A DNA stretch of 64,000 nt from CAXBDP01 sp963974465 (GTDB lineage Bacteria > Bacteroidota > Bacteroidia > Cytophagales > Cyclobacteriaceae). The stretch lies in assembly GCA_049340005.1 (NCBI GenBank), contig JBMPIY010000015.1. One strand, 5' to 3'. Shown here one piece after another: positions 9,749 through 17,964 of the stretch. The notes below the pieces were generated by a model that worked only from the letters and a program-made list of their open reading frames with translations, had not been told where the DNA came from and did no database searches. The position numbers were made by a program, and so were the translations under genes. Numbering within the stretch: the first letter of the stretch is position 1; every line of letters begins with the position of its first letter.

Positions 9749-10108
9749 TCATTTTACGCTCTCTCCAAAAGTCAATAAGTTGTTGTCTGGGTCAAGCAAA
9801 GCAAATTCCCTTTGTCCCCAAGGTTTTGTTTCTAAGTGCCCGTTCGGGTGAATTGAAATTTTGCTGTCCAAAAATGTTTGGTGAAGTTTATCAATGTCGT
9901 TTGTCCTGATATAAACTTGTCCATAGTTTTCTTTTGGGTTAAGGTCTTTGAACTCAAAAAAATGAATTTGAATTTTGTCTTTATAAACCATTAAGTAACC
10001 ATCAAAGTCAATGTCACCGAAAAGTTGAAACCCTAATTTATTCACGTAATAGTCTTTCGTTACCGCTTTGTCTCGCATGGGTAACTTAGGATTTATTTCT
10101 GTCAGCAT
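9749..10108 (-). CDS. VOC/glyoxalase-fold protein (bleomycin resistance-like)
   Basis: Single-domain VOC-superfamily protein of 119 aa. It contains RDKAVTKDYYVNKLGFQL, the pattern of helix 1 and strand of a paired beta-alpha-beta-beta-beta module, and ends with WGQREFALLDPDNNLLTFGE, which holds the typical C-terminal metal-site glutamate. The size fits the bleomycin-resistance/glyoxalase group, which acts as dimers binding metals or toxic small molecules. The substrate cannot be told from sequence. It is the first gene of the minus-strand island and stands alone between spacer repeats. Confidence 0.85.
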   Translation of the reverse strand: MLTEINPKLPMRDKAVTKDYYVNKLGFQLFGDIDFDGYLMVYKDKIQIHFFEFKDLNPKENYGQVYIRTNDIDKLHQTFLDSKISIHPNGHLETKPWGQREFALLDPDNNLLTFGESVK

Positions 10109-10194
10109 ATTTTATTGTGTTTATTTTGCAAATAAAATTTCTTGTTGATCATTGTTTGTTATCAGTATTTCATACGGTTGCAACAAGCGTAAAT

Positions 10195-10352
10195 AAAAAA
10201 CCCTTAAACTGGGGGTACTTCCAATCTCCTATCTTATTTCTCCGAGAATAGGATCGCAAATTCTAAGTTAGGTTAAAAACACTTTGCAAAAGCGCTCCAG
10301 CTGGACTCATATTAAGTCGCACCGACCACACGAATCCTTAGTTGTTAGTGAC
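10195..10352 (-). repeat. spacer repeat type B, distal part
   Basis: Carries CTAAGTTAGGTTAAAAACAC, CAAAAGCGCTCCAG and the terminal block ACCACACGAATCCTTAGTTG followed by TTAGTGAC. The same blocks appear in the same order at 13.8-13.98 kb and 17.97-18.07 kb. The GTTAGTGAC end abuts the 3' end of the next minus-strand gene. Confidence 0.7.
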
Positions 10353-10359
10353 TGTCTTT

Positions 10360-11511
10360 TTAATATCTAAAGAGTCCGTTTATTTTTGTTGATTTCACGG
10401 GCATATGATCTTTTTCTATTAAATATACGGTTCCTCGGTTTTCTAAAACCTTTATTGCAAGAAGATTCATTAAAGAAACATTAGAGGATTTATGTACATC
10501 TTCTATTTTTACCTCCTGTGTTAATGGATTGTAAGTACCATATACATCAGCCTTGTTTTCTATAAAAAGTGTATCAATTTTTCCTTCAAAAGCGGCTATA
10601 AATAGTTCATTGATATCAGAAGATGTTTTCCCACTTCCTGCAAGAGACGAAAACTTGTCTAGTTTCGCATTCTTGGTTTTATTAAAATATGGTTCTATTA
10701 ATTCCCAGGCTTCTTCATGTAATACAAAAATATCCTTATCAGTCGGATTGCCAGAAATGTGTTGAGTGAAAAGATTTTGATAAGTATTAACTTCCTGATA
10801 AATTGGGAAATAATAGTCCAAAGAACAAATTATCAATGGTGGGGTTTGGTCGTCATGTAATATTTGCATCAGCCCTTTGTCAATTGCTCTGAAATATTGC
10901 ATTAATTCCTTTTTTTCCTTGGAATCATTGTCCTCATGGCCGTGAAACGAACCTGCGCTTTTGTTACCTTGTTGAGTTCTGAATTGTAAACTTTTTTCCT
11001 CATAATCGTAGCCTACAATGTCTTCTAAACGGGATGGAATTAAATCATTATCAGTAATTTCTGTTATACTATGCCTTGTTCCTTCGTATAAATTTACTCT
11101 ATCCTGTTTTAAAGTGAGTAAATAAAACAACCCGTCTCCGTTGAATAAGGGTATTATTGGCTTCAAATAAAACTCATTTGATAAGTAATTAAATTCCTCA
11201 AAATGTATTGGTAAAGTGTATGTTTGGAATACATTATCTGATAAAAAAATCGCCAATCCACCTGACTGATGCCGCCAAAACTCTTTATTATTTACTAAAT
11301 CGTTGATTGATTTAGTAAACGTCTCAATTTCATTGGAGCTCATGCCATTACCTTCCAATTTTGATTTAATTTCTTTAAGTTGGATTTTAAGATTTAAAGC
11401 ATCTTTTCCTTTTAAAGTTTCCTCTCCAGCACTATGTGTTGGTATGAATATCGATACACAATGAGTGTTGTGTATTTGAGATAACTGAAGTAATTCTTTT
11501 TTCGTTATCAT
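10360..11511 (-). CDS. baeRF-family protein (bacterial aeRF1-like), candidate ribosome-associated factor
   Basis: Soluble protein of 383 aa resembling the bacterial archaeo-eukaryotic release-factor (baeRF) families. Opening segment: HCVSIFIPTHSAGEETLKGK. Then WRHQSGGLAIFLSDN, a conserved FYLKPIIPLF, a middle domain, and a C-terminal domain of eL30-like type (LFIENKADVYG, LLAIKVLENRGTVYLIE). No GGQ peptidyl-hydrolysis motif is present, so it should not act as a release factor. Balon, a hibernation factor of Psychrobacter, belongs to this wider group, so binding to idle ribosomes is a reasonable inference but unproven here. A 61-aa ORF lies 28 bp upstream on the same strand. Spacer repeats flank the pair. 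Confidence 0.75.
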   Translation of the reverse strand: MITKKELLQLSQIHNTHCVSIFIPTHSAGEETLKGKDALNLKIQLKEIKSKLEGNGMSSNEIETFTKSINDLVNNKEFWRHQSGGLAIFLSDNVFQTYTLPIHFEEFNYLSNEFYLKPIIPLFNGDGLFYLLTLKQDRVNLYEGTRHSITEITDNDLIPSRLEDIVGYDYEEKSLQFRTQQGNKSAGSFHGHEDNDSKEKKELMQYFRAIDKGLMQILHDDQTPPLIICSLDYYFPIYQEVNTYQNLFTQHISGNPTDKDIFVLHEEAWELIEPYFNKTKNAKLDKFSSLAGSGKTSSDINELFIAAFEGKIDTLFIENKADVYGTYNPLTQEVKIEDVHKSSNVSLMNLLAIKVLENRGTVYLIEKDHMPVKSTKINGLFRY

Positions 11512-11539
11512 TTTTTTGTAGTTTATATTATTATTTCAC

Positions 11540-11725
11540 CTACTTTTTTTGTCTCAAAATTTTACATTTCACCTTTACGCCTTTTAAGCTGTATTGAATT
11601 TCTTCTACCCTGATAGTTTCAGTCGCTGTTGTCACAAAACTTTCTCCGTTAGATGAAGTAAATAATCTGGGTTCTCTGCAGTTAAGACTGATCCCACAAA
11701 TTTTACCTTTGCCATCTTTATCCAT
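11540..11725 (-). CDS. small hypothetical protein upstream of baeRF
   Basis: ORF of 61 aa (MDKDGKGKICGISLNCREPR...), ending in a lysine/arginine-rich tail (KVKCKILRQKK). A purine-rich AGGAAGAA lies right before the ATG and is a good ribosome-binding site. The stop is 28 bp from the baeRF start, suggesting a two-gene unit. I do not recognise the family. The basic C-terminus could fit RNA or ribosome contact, but that is only an inference from its neighbour. Confidence 0.5.
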   Translation of the reverse strand: MDKDGKGKICGISLNCREPRLFTSSNGESFVTTATETIRVEEIQYSLKGVKVKCKILRQKK

Positions 11726-11770
11726 TTCTTCCTAGGAAAAACACCTGCTCTGATCCACCAAGCACATTTT

Positions 11771-11906
11771 TTAGATATCTATTCTATTTTTTCTAACGAA
11801 GTTGTTCAACTCCACAAAGTCGTTTCTAATTGTTACAGTAAAATCGCCTTCTGGGTTTCGAGATGATTTTTTACGAAATAACTTACTTAAAACCTTATTT
11901 ATAAAA
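11771..11906 (-). pseudogene. possible C-terminal coding remnant
   Basis: An open frame without a start codon reads ...VLSKLFRKKSSRNPEGDF followed by TVTIRNDFVELNNFVRKN and ends at TAA (11771-11773). The composition is protein-like. It overlaps the 3' end of the HD gene in another frame and may be the tail of a lost gene. Weak evidence. Confidence 0.25.
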
Positions 11907-12513
11907 GATTTAGTTCATTCGTTAAATTTCTTTTTGCTTGAGTTTCAAACTTACTAAAAAAAACGTCTGTCTTAAATATTCTGTCAATTGTCAAAAAATG
12001 CTGTAATATTTTTTTGCGTCCTGCATTGTAAACGAAGTCAGGATAAATAGAAAATTCTTTTCTTAAGTTTTTGTAATACGATGAATAGGTTTCCCAATCT
12101 TGCCCCAATATTGAAAGGTCGGCATCAATAAAATAGTTTGTATCGCTGTCAATTGATTTTAGGTGTGATTTGGTCGCTAAAATTTGTTGTTTACAAAGTT
12201 CTATTTTGTCATTAGAAACAGAAATTTGTTGCAGTCGTTTTTCAGCAAGTTCAGCACTTTTTTCTTCGTTGTTCGATTTTGTAGCGTTGTAAATTATGTC
12301 GTGATAGTAAAGTGTAAACAAAATAGTGTCCCAATTTTGTATATCTCCCTTTACTTCGGTGAGTTGAGCCAGTAAATTTTCTAGGTGCTTTAAAGTATGA
12401 TAAAATCTCTTTTTACCCGAATAGTTTTTCTCAATTTCAGTCCATAGTTCTTCTGCTAGACGGTCATTGTCTGTATAGTTTCTCAAAAGTCCTATGAATG
12501 TTTCTTTTAGCAA
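11899..12513 (-). CDS. HD-superfamily metal-dependent hydrolase (COG4339-like)
   Basis: Predicted metal-dependent phosphohydrolase of 204 aa. H39 and H43 in RFYHTLKHL, H71-D72 in LYYHDIIY, NEEKSAELA, and the acidic D130/D132 in FIDADLSIL form the HD-type metal site in the order seen in COG4339 proteins. There is no signal or membrane segment, so it is cytoplasmic. Substrates of this group are poorly defined. It forms a single-gene unit, with a type B repeat starting about 15 bp upstream of the start codon. Confidence 0.85.
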   Translation of the reverse strand: MLKETFIGLLRNYTDNDRLAEELWTEIEKNYSGKKRFYHTLKHLENLLAQLTEVKGDIQNWDTILFTLYYHDIIYNATKSNNEEKSAELAEKRLQQISVSNDKIELCKQQILATKSHLKSIDSDTNYFIDADLSILGQDWETYSSYYKNLRKEFSIYPDFVYNAGRKKILQHFLTIDRIFKTDVFFSKFETQAKRNLTNELNLL

Positions 12514-12525
12514 GATCGTTCTTTA

Positions 12526-12720
12526 AAATCCTGACTAACAAAAATATAAGCCTCTAATCTAGCTGATTTCGAGGAGCTAAGTCTTCATTTTCAGATCGAA
12601 TCTATCGATTCATTTTTTATTCGCTTTACCAATCCGAGTTTTACTCATTATTTTTATTTTTCAATGGTATTTGTGATATCGCTTCCCTAAGTTCCTTTCC
12701 GATCTTGGAAGATATTTCTC
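12526..12720 (-). repeat. spacer repeat type B, copy 2
   Basis: TCCTGACTAACAAAAATATA, then CTAAGTCTTCATTTTCAG, ATCGATTC, TTTTTTATTCGCTTTACC, CTCATTATTTTTATTTT and TTCCCTAA. The blocks match those at 20974-21180 in the same order with few differences. Confidence 0.8.
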
Positions 12721-12783
12721 TGAGAATGTATCTAAGGAGCATTTCAATTTACTCATTCCAAACATTCGCCAAACTCATTTAGC

Positions 12784-13713
12784 TTATTCTATTTGAAAAT
12801 GTTTCATTACACGCAAAGCTCGGAGTGTATTCCATCTACTTGGCTTACCAGCTTTCTCCATGTGGAAGTGCACCTGTCCGACATGAGCAGCTGCCATATT
12901 CCATGTACCTTCCTTATTTCGTTTTGATTTCAGAATACCTATTGCAGCTTCCATTCTGTTATCCCAAGCAATCCCAGCATATTGAAAAAAGTCCATGGCT
13001 CGAAGTATATCATACCTCCATCTGCACGGATAAGTTAGCTTCAAAAAGTTCTTACTTATAATTTGACCTGTTCTGTCAGACAGGAATAACTGATGTAACA
13101 ATATAAACTCTATTGCACTTTCTTTGGCCAGAAGGATTTCGTCTTCTCTATAGGTATATCCTGCTTTTTGAAATTCTGTTAAACCTTCAAGTACTGATAA
13201 TGAAGTATGCAAAGAACTATGTTTAGCTCCACTTCTTGTTGTTCTGCAGTTAAATCCACCATCTGGCATAATCTGATCTAAAATACTGTCAATAATGGAA
13301 TGCAATTTCTTTTCAGGCGTATGGAAATAGGAAGCATAATTTAAAAACATCCCGTTCGCACAGACATCACTACGCTGAGTTGTAGATGGCCCCAATGGAA
13401 TTCCACCATCATCGGCTTTACCATTTCGCAAAACAAGCTCAATAGCTTCTTTGATAATTTTATTGTTTGAGGAGCAATTTAGATTTCGAAGATCAAGTAA
13501 TGTATAAAAGGTAGAAGTCCATTTGGGTTGATAGAATCTATCGCCCCAATGGCCATCTGAATTGCGTTTTGACAGAAAGTTTAGACCCCATCCTTCCTTC
13601 GCTATTCTGTCCTGAAGTTTCTTTTTGTCAACTCCCAACAAATCACGCCAAACTTGATATTGTATGTAGACATCACCTTCTAGCAACCATTCTACAATTT
13701 GCTGCTTGTTCAT
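12784..13713 (-). CDS. terpenoid-cyclase/prenyltransferase-fold (alpha-alpha toroid) hypothetical protein
   Basis: Soluble protein of 309 aa built of repeating helical units with QW-like elements: LSKRNSDGHWGDRFYQPKW, ILDQIMPDGGFNCRTTRSG, ILKSKRNKEGTWNMA. This pattern is typical of the squalene-cyclase/prenyltransferase alpha-alpha toroid. It lacks an evident DxDD or zinc-binding prenyltransferase signature, so I do not assign a terpene reaction. Single-gene unit between spacer repeats. Confidence 0.7.
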   Translation of the reverse strand: MNKQQIVEWLLEGDVYIQYQVWRDLLGVDKKKLQDRIAKEGWGLNFLSKRNSDGHWGDRFYQPKWTSTFYTLLDLRNLNCSSNNKIIKEAIELVLRNGKADDGGIPLGPSTTQRSDVCANGMFLNYASYFHTPEKKLHSIIDSILDQIMPDGGFNCRTTRSGAKHSSLHTSLSVLEGLTEFQKAGYTYREDEILLAKESAIEFILLHQLFLSDRTGQIISKNFLKLTYPCRWRYDILRAMDFFQYAGIAWDNRMEAAIGILKSKRNKEGTWNMAAAHVGQVHFHMEKAGKPSRWNTLRALRVMKHFQIE

Positions 13714-13718
13714 TTTAA

Positions 13719-13985
13719 TTCTGACTAATACAAATAAAATTCTCTAATTTGGATTAATGCAAATATCCCATGTTATTCTTCTGAGAAAACTACCCACCAA
13801 GAAAGCAGATTCAAATCCTAAGTTAGGTCAGGAATGCTTTACAAAAGCGCTCCCGTTGGAACCCATCACCAATGAGGATTGAAATAGTTACAAACGTTTT
13901 GCATGCAACAAACACCAATTTGCTCAACCTTGATCATATTCAGTCGTTCCGACCACACGAATCCTTCGTTGTTAGCGACTCACAT
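13719..13985 (-). repeat. spacer repeat type B, copy 3 (both ends, internally shortened)
   Basis: The upstream end TTCTGACTAATACAAATAAA lies 6 bp from the gene on its left. The distal end holds CCTAAGTTAGGTCAGGAATG, CAAAAGCGCTCCCG, CCACACGAATCCTTCGTTGT and TAGCGAC, and abuts the next gene. Compared with the 20.97-21.33 kb copy, the middle AT-rich part is missing. Confidence 0.75.
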
Positions 13986-13997
13986 TCTTTTCTCATT

Positions 13998-14492
13998 TTA
14001 ATTATTCACCATTCCGCTAAAGTTAGTGTCTTTGTTTCTTAGGTCAAGGCCACCTTCATAAACAGATTTTAAGTTTACAAGGAAGAATGACCAACCTGAA
14101 GCGCACCCTAATCGGATTCCTTGTTTTGAAAGTTCATCTGTCGGAATATTTTTTTGTGTTAATTCTACTAACACATAATCATCTTGTACAGAGAGTTTAA
14201 TATCAACTAAACATTCTCCGGCGAAAGTGAACTGAATATAATCCTTTCCATTCGCTTCAATAATTTTACCCTGCTCTGTAACATCAAACAAATACCAATT
14301 CCATTCATAGGTAAATCCCTTTTCAATGGAAGAGTCTTTACCAATTGGTTTTTTGTTAGTATCCATAAAAGTAGCCTTACTTAAAAACCATTTTTCAATT
14401 TCTGACGCACTAGTCCAAGCCTTATATATGTCAGTTAACCGTGCTTTAATCGCTATTTTTCTCGTAAATGTTGTCCAGTCAAAATTTTTCAT
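13998..14492 (-). CDS. SRPBCC/AHSA1-family protein
   Basis: START/Bet v 1-like fold protein of 164 aa from this start. KIAIKARLTDIYKAWTSASE, IEKWFL, then YEWNWYLFDVTEQGKIIEANG, DYIQFTF and a C-terminal helix (GWSFFLVNLKSVYEGGLDLR) are characteristic of Aha1-domain (AHSA1/SRPBCC) proteins, which bind hydrophobic ligands or act as stress-related cofactors. I chose ATG 14492 (MKNFDWTTF) because the family begins at that point; an in-frame ATG at 14534 would add 14 unconserved residues. Single-gene unit. Confidence 0.85.
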   Translation of the reverse strand: MKNFDWTTFTRKIAIKARLTDIYKAWTSASEIEKWFLSKATFMDTNKKPIGKDSSIEKGFTYEWNWYLFDVTEQGKIIEANGKDYIQFTFAGECLVDIKLSVQDDYVLVELTQKNIPTDELSKQGIRLGCASGWSFFLVNLKSVYEGGLDLRNKDTNFSGMVNN

Positions 14493-14574
14493 TTTATGTG
14501 CTATTATTTTATTTACATGTTGGTACCATTCCACTTGCTTCTAGCAAACCTAAATTAAAATCTTCAATTTTGAT

Positions 14575-14722
14575 TTATTTCTAATCTCCTATCCTATTCC
14601 TCAAAAAAAGGATTTCTGAATCCTAAAAGAGATTGGGAACACTTGGTGAAAACGCTCTAGTTTGGCCAACCTTGGACACATTCAGTCTCACTAAACGCAC
14701 CAATCTTTAGTTGTTGTTCGGT
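14575..14722 (-). repeat. spacer repeat type B, copy 4 (distal part)
   Basis: AATCTCCTATCCTATTCCTC, AATCCTAAAAGAGATTGGGA, GAAAACGCTCTAG, CACATTCAGTCTCACTAAAC and AGTTGTTGTTCGGTCGAC are diverged versions of the blocks at 10.2-10.35 and 13.8-13.98 kb. The end again abuts the next gene. Confidence 0.6.
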
Positions 14723-14734
14723 CGACTTTCCTTT

Positions 14735-15031
14735 TCATTCCTTTTGTTTGAACGTTAAACTCTCATCCTCAAGAGCTTTTTTAAATGTAGGTAATGAAGC
14801 CTTTCCTATTCCGTGTAAATTCAAGATTTCCTTTTCAGTATAGGTCGATAATTTTTGAACGGTGTCAATTCCGTTATTAAGTAATGTATTTCTTGCAGGA
14901 TTACTTAGCAAAGCTAAAAATCCCGTTACAGGTTTTTTTAATTTCTCACATGTAGGGCAAGTCGGACAATCTGTACTTTTATAGAATGTGTGTCCATGCT
15001 TACAAGTTCTTTTTGTCTTTTTTGTTGCCAT
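14735..15031 (-). CDS. stand-alone RNA polymerase alpha-CTD-like HhH protein with zinc-ribbon-like N-terminus
   Basis: Protein of 98 aa. The N-terminal part has CKHGHTFYKSTDCPTCPTC, a cysteine/histidine cluster resembling a zinc ribbon. Residues about 40-95 (ALLSNPARNTLLNNGI, LSTYTEKEILNLHGIGKASL) form the helix-hairpin-helix fold of the RNA polymerase alpha C-terminal domain. It may bind nucleic acid. Its start lies 1 bp from the stop of the DHFR-like gene, so the two are co-translated. Such fusions are annotated in other Bacteroidota, but the function is unknown. Confidence 0.75.
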   Translation of the reverse strand: MATKKTKRTCKHGHTFYKSTDCPTCPTCEKLKKPVTGFLALLSNPARNTLLNNGIDTVQKLSTYTEKEILNLHGIGKASLPTFKKALEDESLTFKQKE

Positions 15032-15032
15032 A

Positions 15033-15566
15033 CTATCTTTTTCGCTTGTAATACAATTGTGTTAAACCTGTATCAAATGACTTTGCACTCACAAACTCAA
15101 GTTGCTGTTCGGGTCTATTGTCTTTGAATAATCTTGTCCCGTTGCCAACCAAAACTGGTATAACTGAAATTATAAATTCGTCTATCAAGTCTTGCTGTAA
15201 AAGCTCATTAATAATTTCTGCTCCACCATCACAGTAAATGTCCAATCCATCTTTAGATTTAAGTTGATGAATTAATTCAGTCAAGTTTCCTGCATAAAAA
15301 GTAGTTCTGCCAATTTTTGGTCTTTCAGTTCTTGTAATTACATAAACGTCACGTTGTCCGTTGTCGTAATAAGAAGAGCCTATTTCTTTAAGCACATAAT
15401 CATAGGTCTTTCTCCCAAGAATTATGGTGTCGATATTTGACGTAAATTCTGAATAACCGTAGTCTTCCCCTTCCTTTTCAACTAATTTTAGAAAACTTAG
15501 ATCATCATTTGGTTTTGCAATGTATCCGTCTAAACTTGTGGCAATGAAAAGTGATAATTTTCGCAT
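15033..15566 (-). CDS. dihydrofolate reductase/RibD-C family protein
   Basis: Reductase-fold protein of 177 aa. MRKLSLFIATSLDGYIAK, IILGRKTYDYVL, YVITRTE, and DGLDIYCDGGAEIINELLQ form the NADPH-binding arrangement of the RibD C-terminal/DHFR-like family (COG0262). Members are predicted NADPH-dependent reductases of pterin- or riboflavin-like substrates and often sit in accessory regions. It is followed without a gap by the alpha-CTD-like gene. A type B repeat begins about 50 bp upstream. Confidence 0.88.
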   Translation of the reverse strand: MRKLSLFIATSLDGYIAKPNDDLSFLKLVEKEGEDYGYSEFTSNIDTIILGRKTYDYVLKEIGSSYYDNGQRDVYVITRTERPKIGRTTFYAGNLTELIHQLKSKDGLDIYCDGGAEIINELLQQDLIDEFIISVIPVLVGNGTRLFKDNRPEQQLEFVSAKSFDTGLTQLYYKRKR

Positions 15567-15613
15567 TGTTTAATTTTACTTATCTGTTTCGTGTTATCGT
15601 AACGTTTTTTTAG

Positions 15614-15790
15614 CTTCTGACTAACGTAAATAAAAAACCTCCAATCTGGCCAATTTCGAGATCTAAGTCTTCATTTTCAAACCGAATTTATCAATTTGTT
15701 TTTTATTTGATTGACCAATCCCAACTTTCTTTTGTGATCCAAGTTCAGATATCCTTCTGGATTGATATAAGAAAATCCTTTTACTACCGT
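15614..15790 (-). repeat. spacer repeat type B, copy 5
   Basis: TTCTGACTAACGTAAATAAA, CTCCAATCTGGCCAATTTCG, AAGTCTTCATTTTCA, TTTTTTATTTGATTGACCAA and ATATCCTTCTGGATTGATAT match the corresponding blocks at 20.97-21.2 kb. The 67-codon minus-strand ORF spanning 15677-15880 mainly reads through this repeat and is not supported as a gene. Confidence 0.75.
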
Positions 15791-15835
15791 ATTCCAGATG
15801 ATCCCCAATTTTGGGGCTATTGCGCTGATGGCAGA

Positions 15836-15935
15836 TAGGCGGCCTTTTCGAAAGTTTATTCTATGAAAAAAGTCTCGCAATGTCCCTCATGCAAGAAAGG
15901 AAAATTACAGACCCTAGCTGTCTTCGATCAATGGG
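15836..15935 (+). pseudogene. possible transposase C-terminal zinc-ribbon remnant
   Basis: The plus-strand frame after TAG reads KVYSMKKVSQCPSCKKGKL then QTLAVFD. A CPxCKxGxL...FD ending is usual at the C-terminus of IS91-like transposases. No further transposase sequence surrounds it. It is the only trace of an insertion sequence that I found in this island. Confidence 0.3.
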
Positions 15936-16096
15936 TATTTTTCCATTTTCTTAATGATAATAAATTATATTCACCTCATTTGCGTTTCCTTTGTCCCAAA
16001 GGAATACCATCTGGCTTAAGTCTTAGCGAAGAAATTACCAGTGGCTAAAATATAAGAGCTTTTTTAAAAATTGGCCGTGCAACAGCTTCCCTTTTG

Positions 16097-16693
16097 TTAT
16101 ATGCCTTTTTTCGGTCTGAATTGTTGGGGTTGTTGTTTTTGAGAAGCATTTTCTACTATTTCTAAAACTCGCTTTTGTCTTGTTGCTTCTGTTTTTGCAA
16201 GTGCTATCCAATGTAGTAGAATCTTTTTCTTGCTCTTGCTTAACGATGAAAAATAGTCTTTTGAGTTCTCAAACTTTTCAAATGCTTCTTCCAATTCCTG
16301 TGGAATAATTAGTTCTTCTGCTTCATCCAAAATTGTCCAAGAACCATTTTGTTTGGCAATCTCTATAACATCAAAACCTACCTGTGTCATTAATCCTTTT
16401 GCTGTTAAGGTTTCAATTTTTTGTTTGTTTATTTTACTCCAAGTGCTGTTAGGCTTTCGTTTGCAAAAATATTGTCTGTATGTATCCTTGTCTATCGTTT
16501 CTGCTTTACTATCTATCCATCCAAAACATAGTGCTTCATCAACAGCATCACTCCAATTTACCGATGGTTTGCTTGTGTGTTTCTTATAAAAAATAAGCCA
16601 AACAGCATCTTTCTGAATGTGATTTTTCTCTAACCACTTTCTCCAATGCTGTTTGGTTTTTGGGTAATATTCATCAACCTCCTTTAAGATCAT
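16097..16693 (-). CDS. YdeI/OmpD-associated family protein
   Basis: Cytoplasmic protein of 198 aa. HWRKWLEKNHIQKDAVWLIF, WSDAVDEALCFGWIDSKAE, YRQYFCKRKPNSTWSKINK and the C-terminal FSSLSKSKKKILLHWIALAK pattern define the YdeI/OmpD-associated family (COG4430). Its role is unclear; it is linked to stress and polymyxin tolerance in enterobacteria. The start codon overlaps the stop of the DinB gene by 1 bp, placing it last in a WYL-DinB-YdeI operon. Confidence 0.88.
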   Translation of the reverse strand: MILKEVDEYYPKTKQHWRKWLEKNHIQKDAVWLIFYKKHTSKPSVNWSDAVDEALCFGWIDSKAETIDKDTYRQYFCKRKPNSTWSKINKQKIETLTAKGLMTQVGFDVIEIAKQNGSWTILDEAEELIIPQELEEAFEKFENSKDYFSSLSKSKKKILLHWIALAKTEATRQKRVLEIVENASQKQQPQQFRPKKGI

Positions 16694-17196
16694 TATCTAT
16701 TTGACTGAATAATGCTATAAAATAAAAAGTCGGTCGATGGCATTTCTGTAAAACCCAAACTATGTCCCATTGTTACAATTTGCCCACGATGATAAGTACC
16801 GTGATTAAAAAGATGTTGAAGATATTCTGCAAGTGTAAGGTTTGCTTCAAACCAAGGTGTTTTGATATGCATCTTTTCAGAAAATTCTTCGTCTGTTAAT
16901 TGCTTTACTTTCTCCGAAATTACTGCTGATCGGTTTAACAACCCATCGAATACTTCTTTGGATTGTAGGTTTTCCACACCATAACGATTTACCACATCTT
17001 CATTTTTGAATACGTTGGTGCACCACATTTCTTCAATTGCCCAAATATGATTTAGGGTTCGAAGGATACTGTTAAAGCTTGAAGGAACCTCTTTTTGTAG
17101 TTGTTCTTCTGATTGATTACTTAACCATTTTACGAAATGCTGATTAGCACTTAAATTGTACGTAGCATAACTTGAAATTAATTTTTTGATACTCAT
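16693..17196 (-). CDS. DinB family protein
   Basis: Four-helix-bundle DinB/YfiT-type putative metal-dependent enzyme, 167 aa. The likely metal histidines are in RTLNHIWAIEE and in HLFNHGTYHRGQIV, at the usual positions. DinB-fold proteins include bacillithiol- and mycothiol-dependent S-transferases; the thiol and substrate here are unknown. It lies between the WYL regulator (68 bp upstream) and the YdeI gene (1-bp overlap), so regulation by the WYL protein is likely. Confidence 0.88.
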   Translation of the reverse strand: MSIKKLISSYATYNLSANQHFVKWLSNQSEEQLQKEVPSSFNSILRTLNHIWAIEEMWCTNVFKNEDVVNRYGVENLQSKEVFDGLLNRSAVISEKVKQLTDEEFSEKMHIKTPWFEANLTLAEYLQHLFNHGTYHRGQIVTMGHSLGFTEMPSTDFLFYSIIQSNR

Positions 17197-17264
17197 TTTA
17201 TTGCTTTTAAATATTTATGATCCAAAAGTAGAATGAGCGAATGACAACGGTATGTCATGGGTAT

Positions 17265-17963
17265 TTAATGCCCATGATATTTTTCAAAGAATTCTTGAAG
17301 TGTCATTTTATGAGGAGTGAAATTGTCTTGTTGAATTCGTAACTTTTGAATTCTGTCAAGCCTGAAATAGCGAAATTCTTTTCTTAAATGACAAAAAGCA
17401 ACCAACAACCAACTTTCCGTAGTGTTTATTAAAGCAAAAGGTTCAACAGTTCTTTTACTCTCTTTGTTTTCGGCATTGATGTAATCAAATTTTACGAGAT
17501 AGAAATTGGTGAGTGCATATTGCAAGGAAGATAAAATATTGCTCTTAATTTCAAATTCCTCAAGCTTTGCAAATTTTGTTCTTACTGAAAGCAAGTTAGC
17601 TTTGTCTTTCTCAGCTTGTCTTAAAACAGCTTTTATTTTATCTATGGCTTCAGCATAATCTTTTATTAGGGAACTGTCTCTATTTTTCAAAACCAATTGT
17701 TCTGCAAGTATTAAAGCATTTGCTTGATTTTCGGTAAACATTACTGGTGGAATTTTATAACCTTCCATTAAACTGTAGCCTTTGCCATCTTCTGTCAAAA
17801 TGGGAACTCCTGCTTGCTCTAATGCTTTTAAATCTCTATAAATAGTTCTTGTGCTTACTCCAAATTTTTCTGCAAGTGATGTAGAGGTTATCAATCGTCT
17901 TGTTTGCAAAGTTGTTAAGATTGCTACAAGTCTGGAAAGTCTTTTTGTATTGTTGTCATTCAT
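17265..17963 (-). CDS. HTH-WYL (YafY-type) transcriptional regulator
   Basis: Regulator of 232 aa. The N-terminal DeoR-type winged helix (residues about 8-62: LAEKFGVSTRTIYRDLKALE) is followed by a WYL ligand-sensing domain (about 130-225: VKFDYINAENKESKRTVEPF, WLLVAFCHLRKEFRYFRLDR). WYL regulators respond to nucleic-acid or small-molecule ligands. It heads a three-gene operon with the DinB and YdeI genes, which it probably controls. Confidence 0.92.
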   Translation of the reverse strand: MNDNNTKRLSRLVAILTTLQTRRLITSTSLAEKFGVSTRTIYRDLKALEQAGVPILTEDGKGYSLMEGYKIPPVMFTENQANALILAEQLVLKNRDSSLIKDYAEAIDKIKAVLRQAEKDKANLLSVRTKFAKLEEFEIKSNILSSLQYALTNFYLVKFDYINAENKESKRTVEPFALINTTESWLLVAFCHLRKEFRYFRLDRIQKLRIQQDNFTPHKMTLQEFFEKYHGH

Positions 17964-17964
17964 T

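Noticed and set aside
15677..15880. 67-codon minus-strand ORF
   Set aside because: Most of it translates type B repeat blocks that occur in non-coding spacers elsewhere, where the frame is broken.
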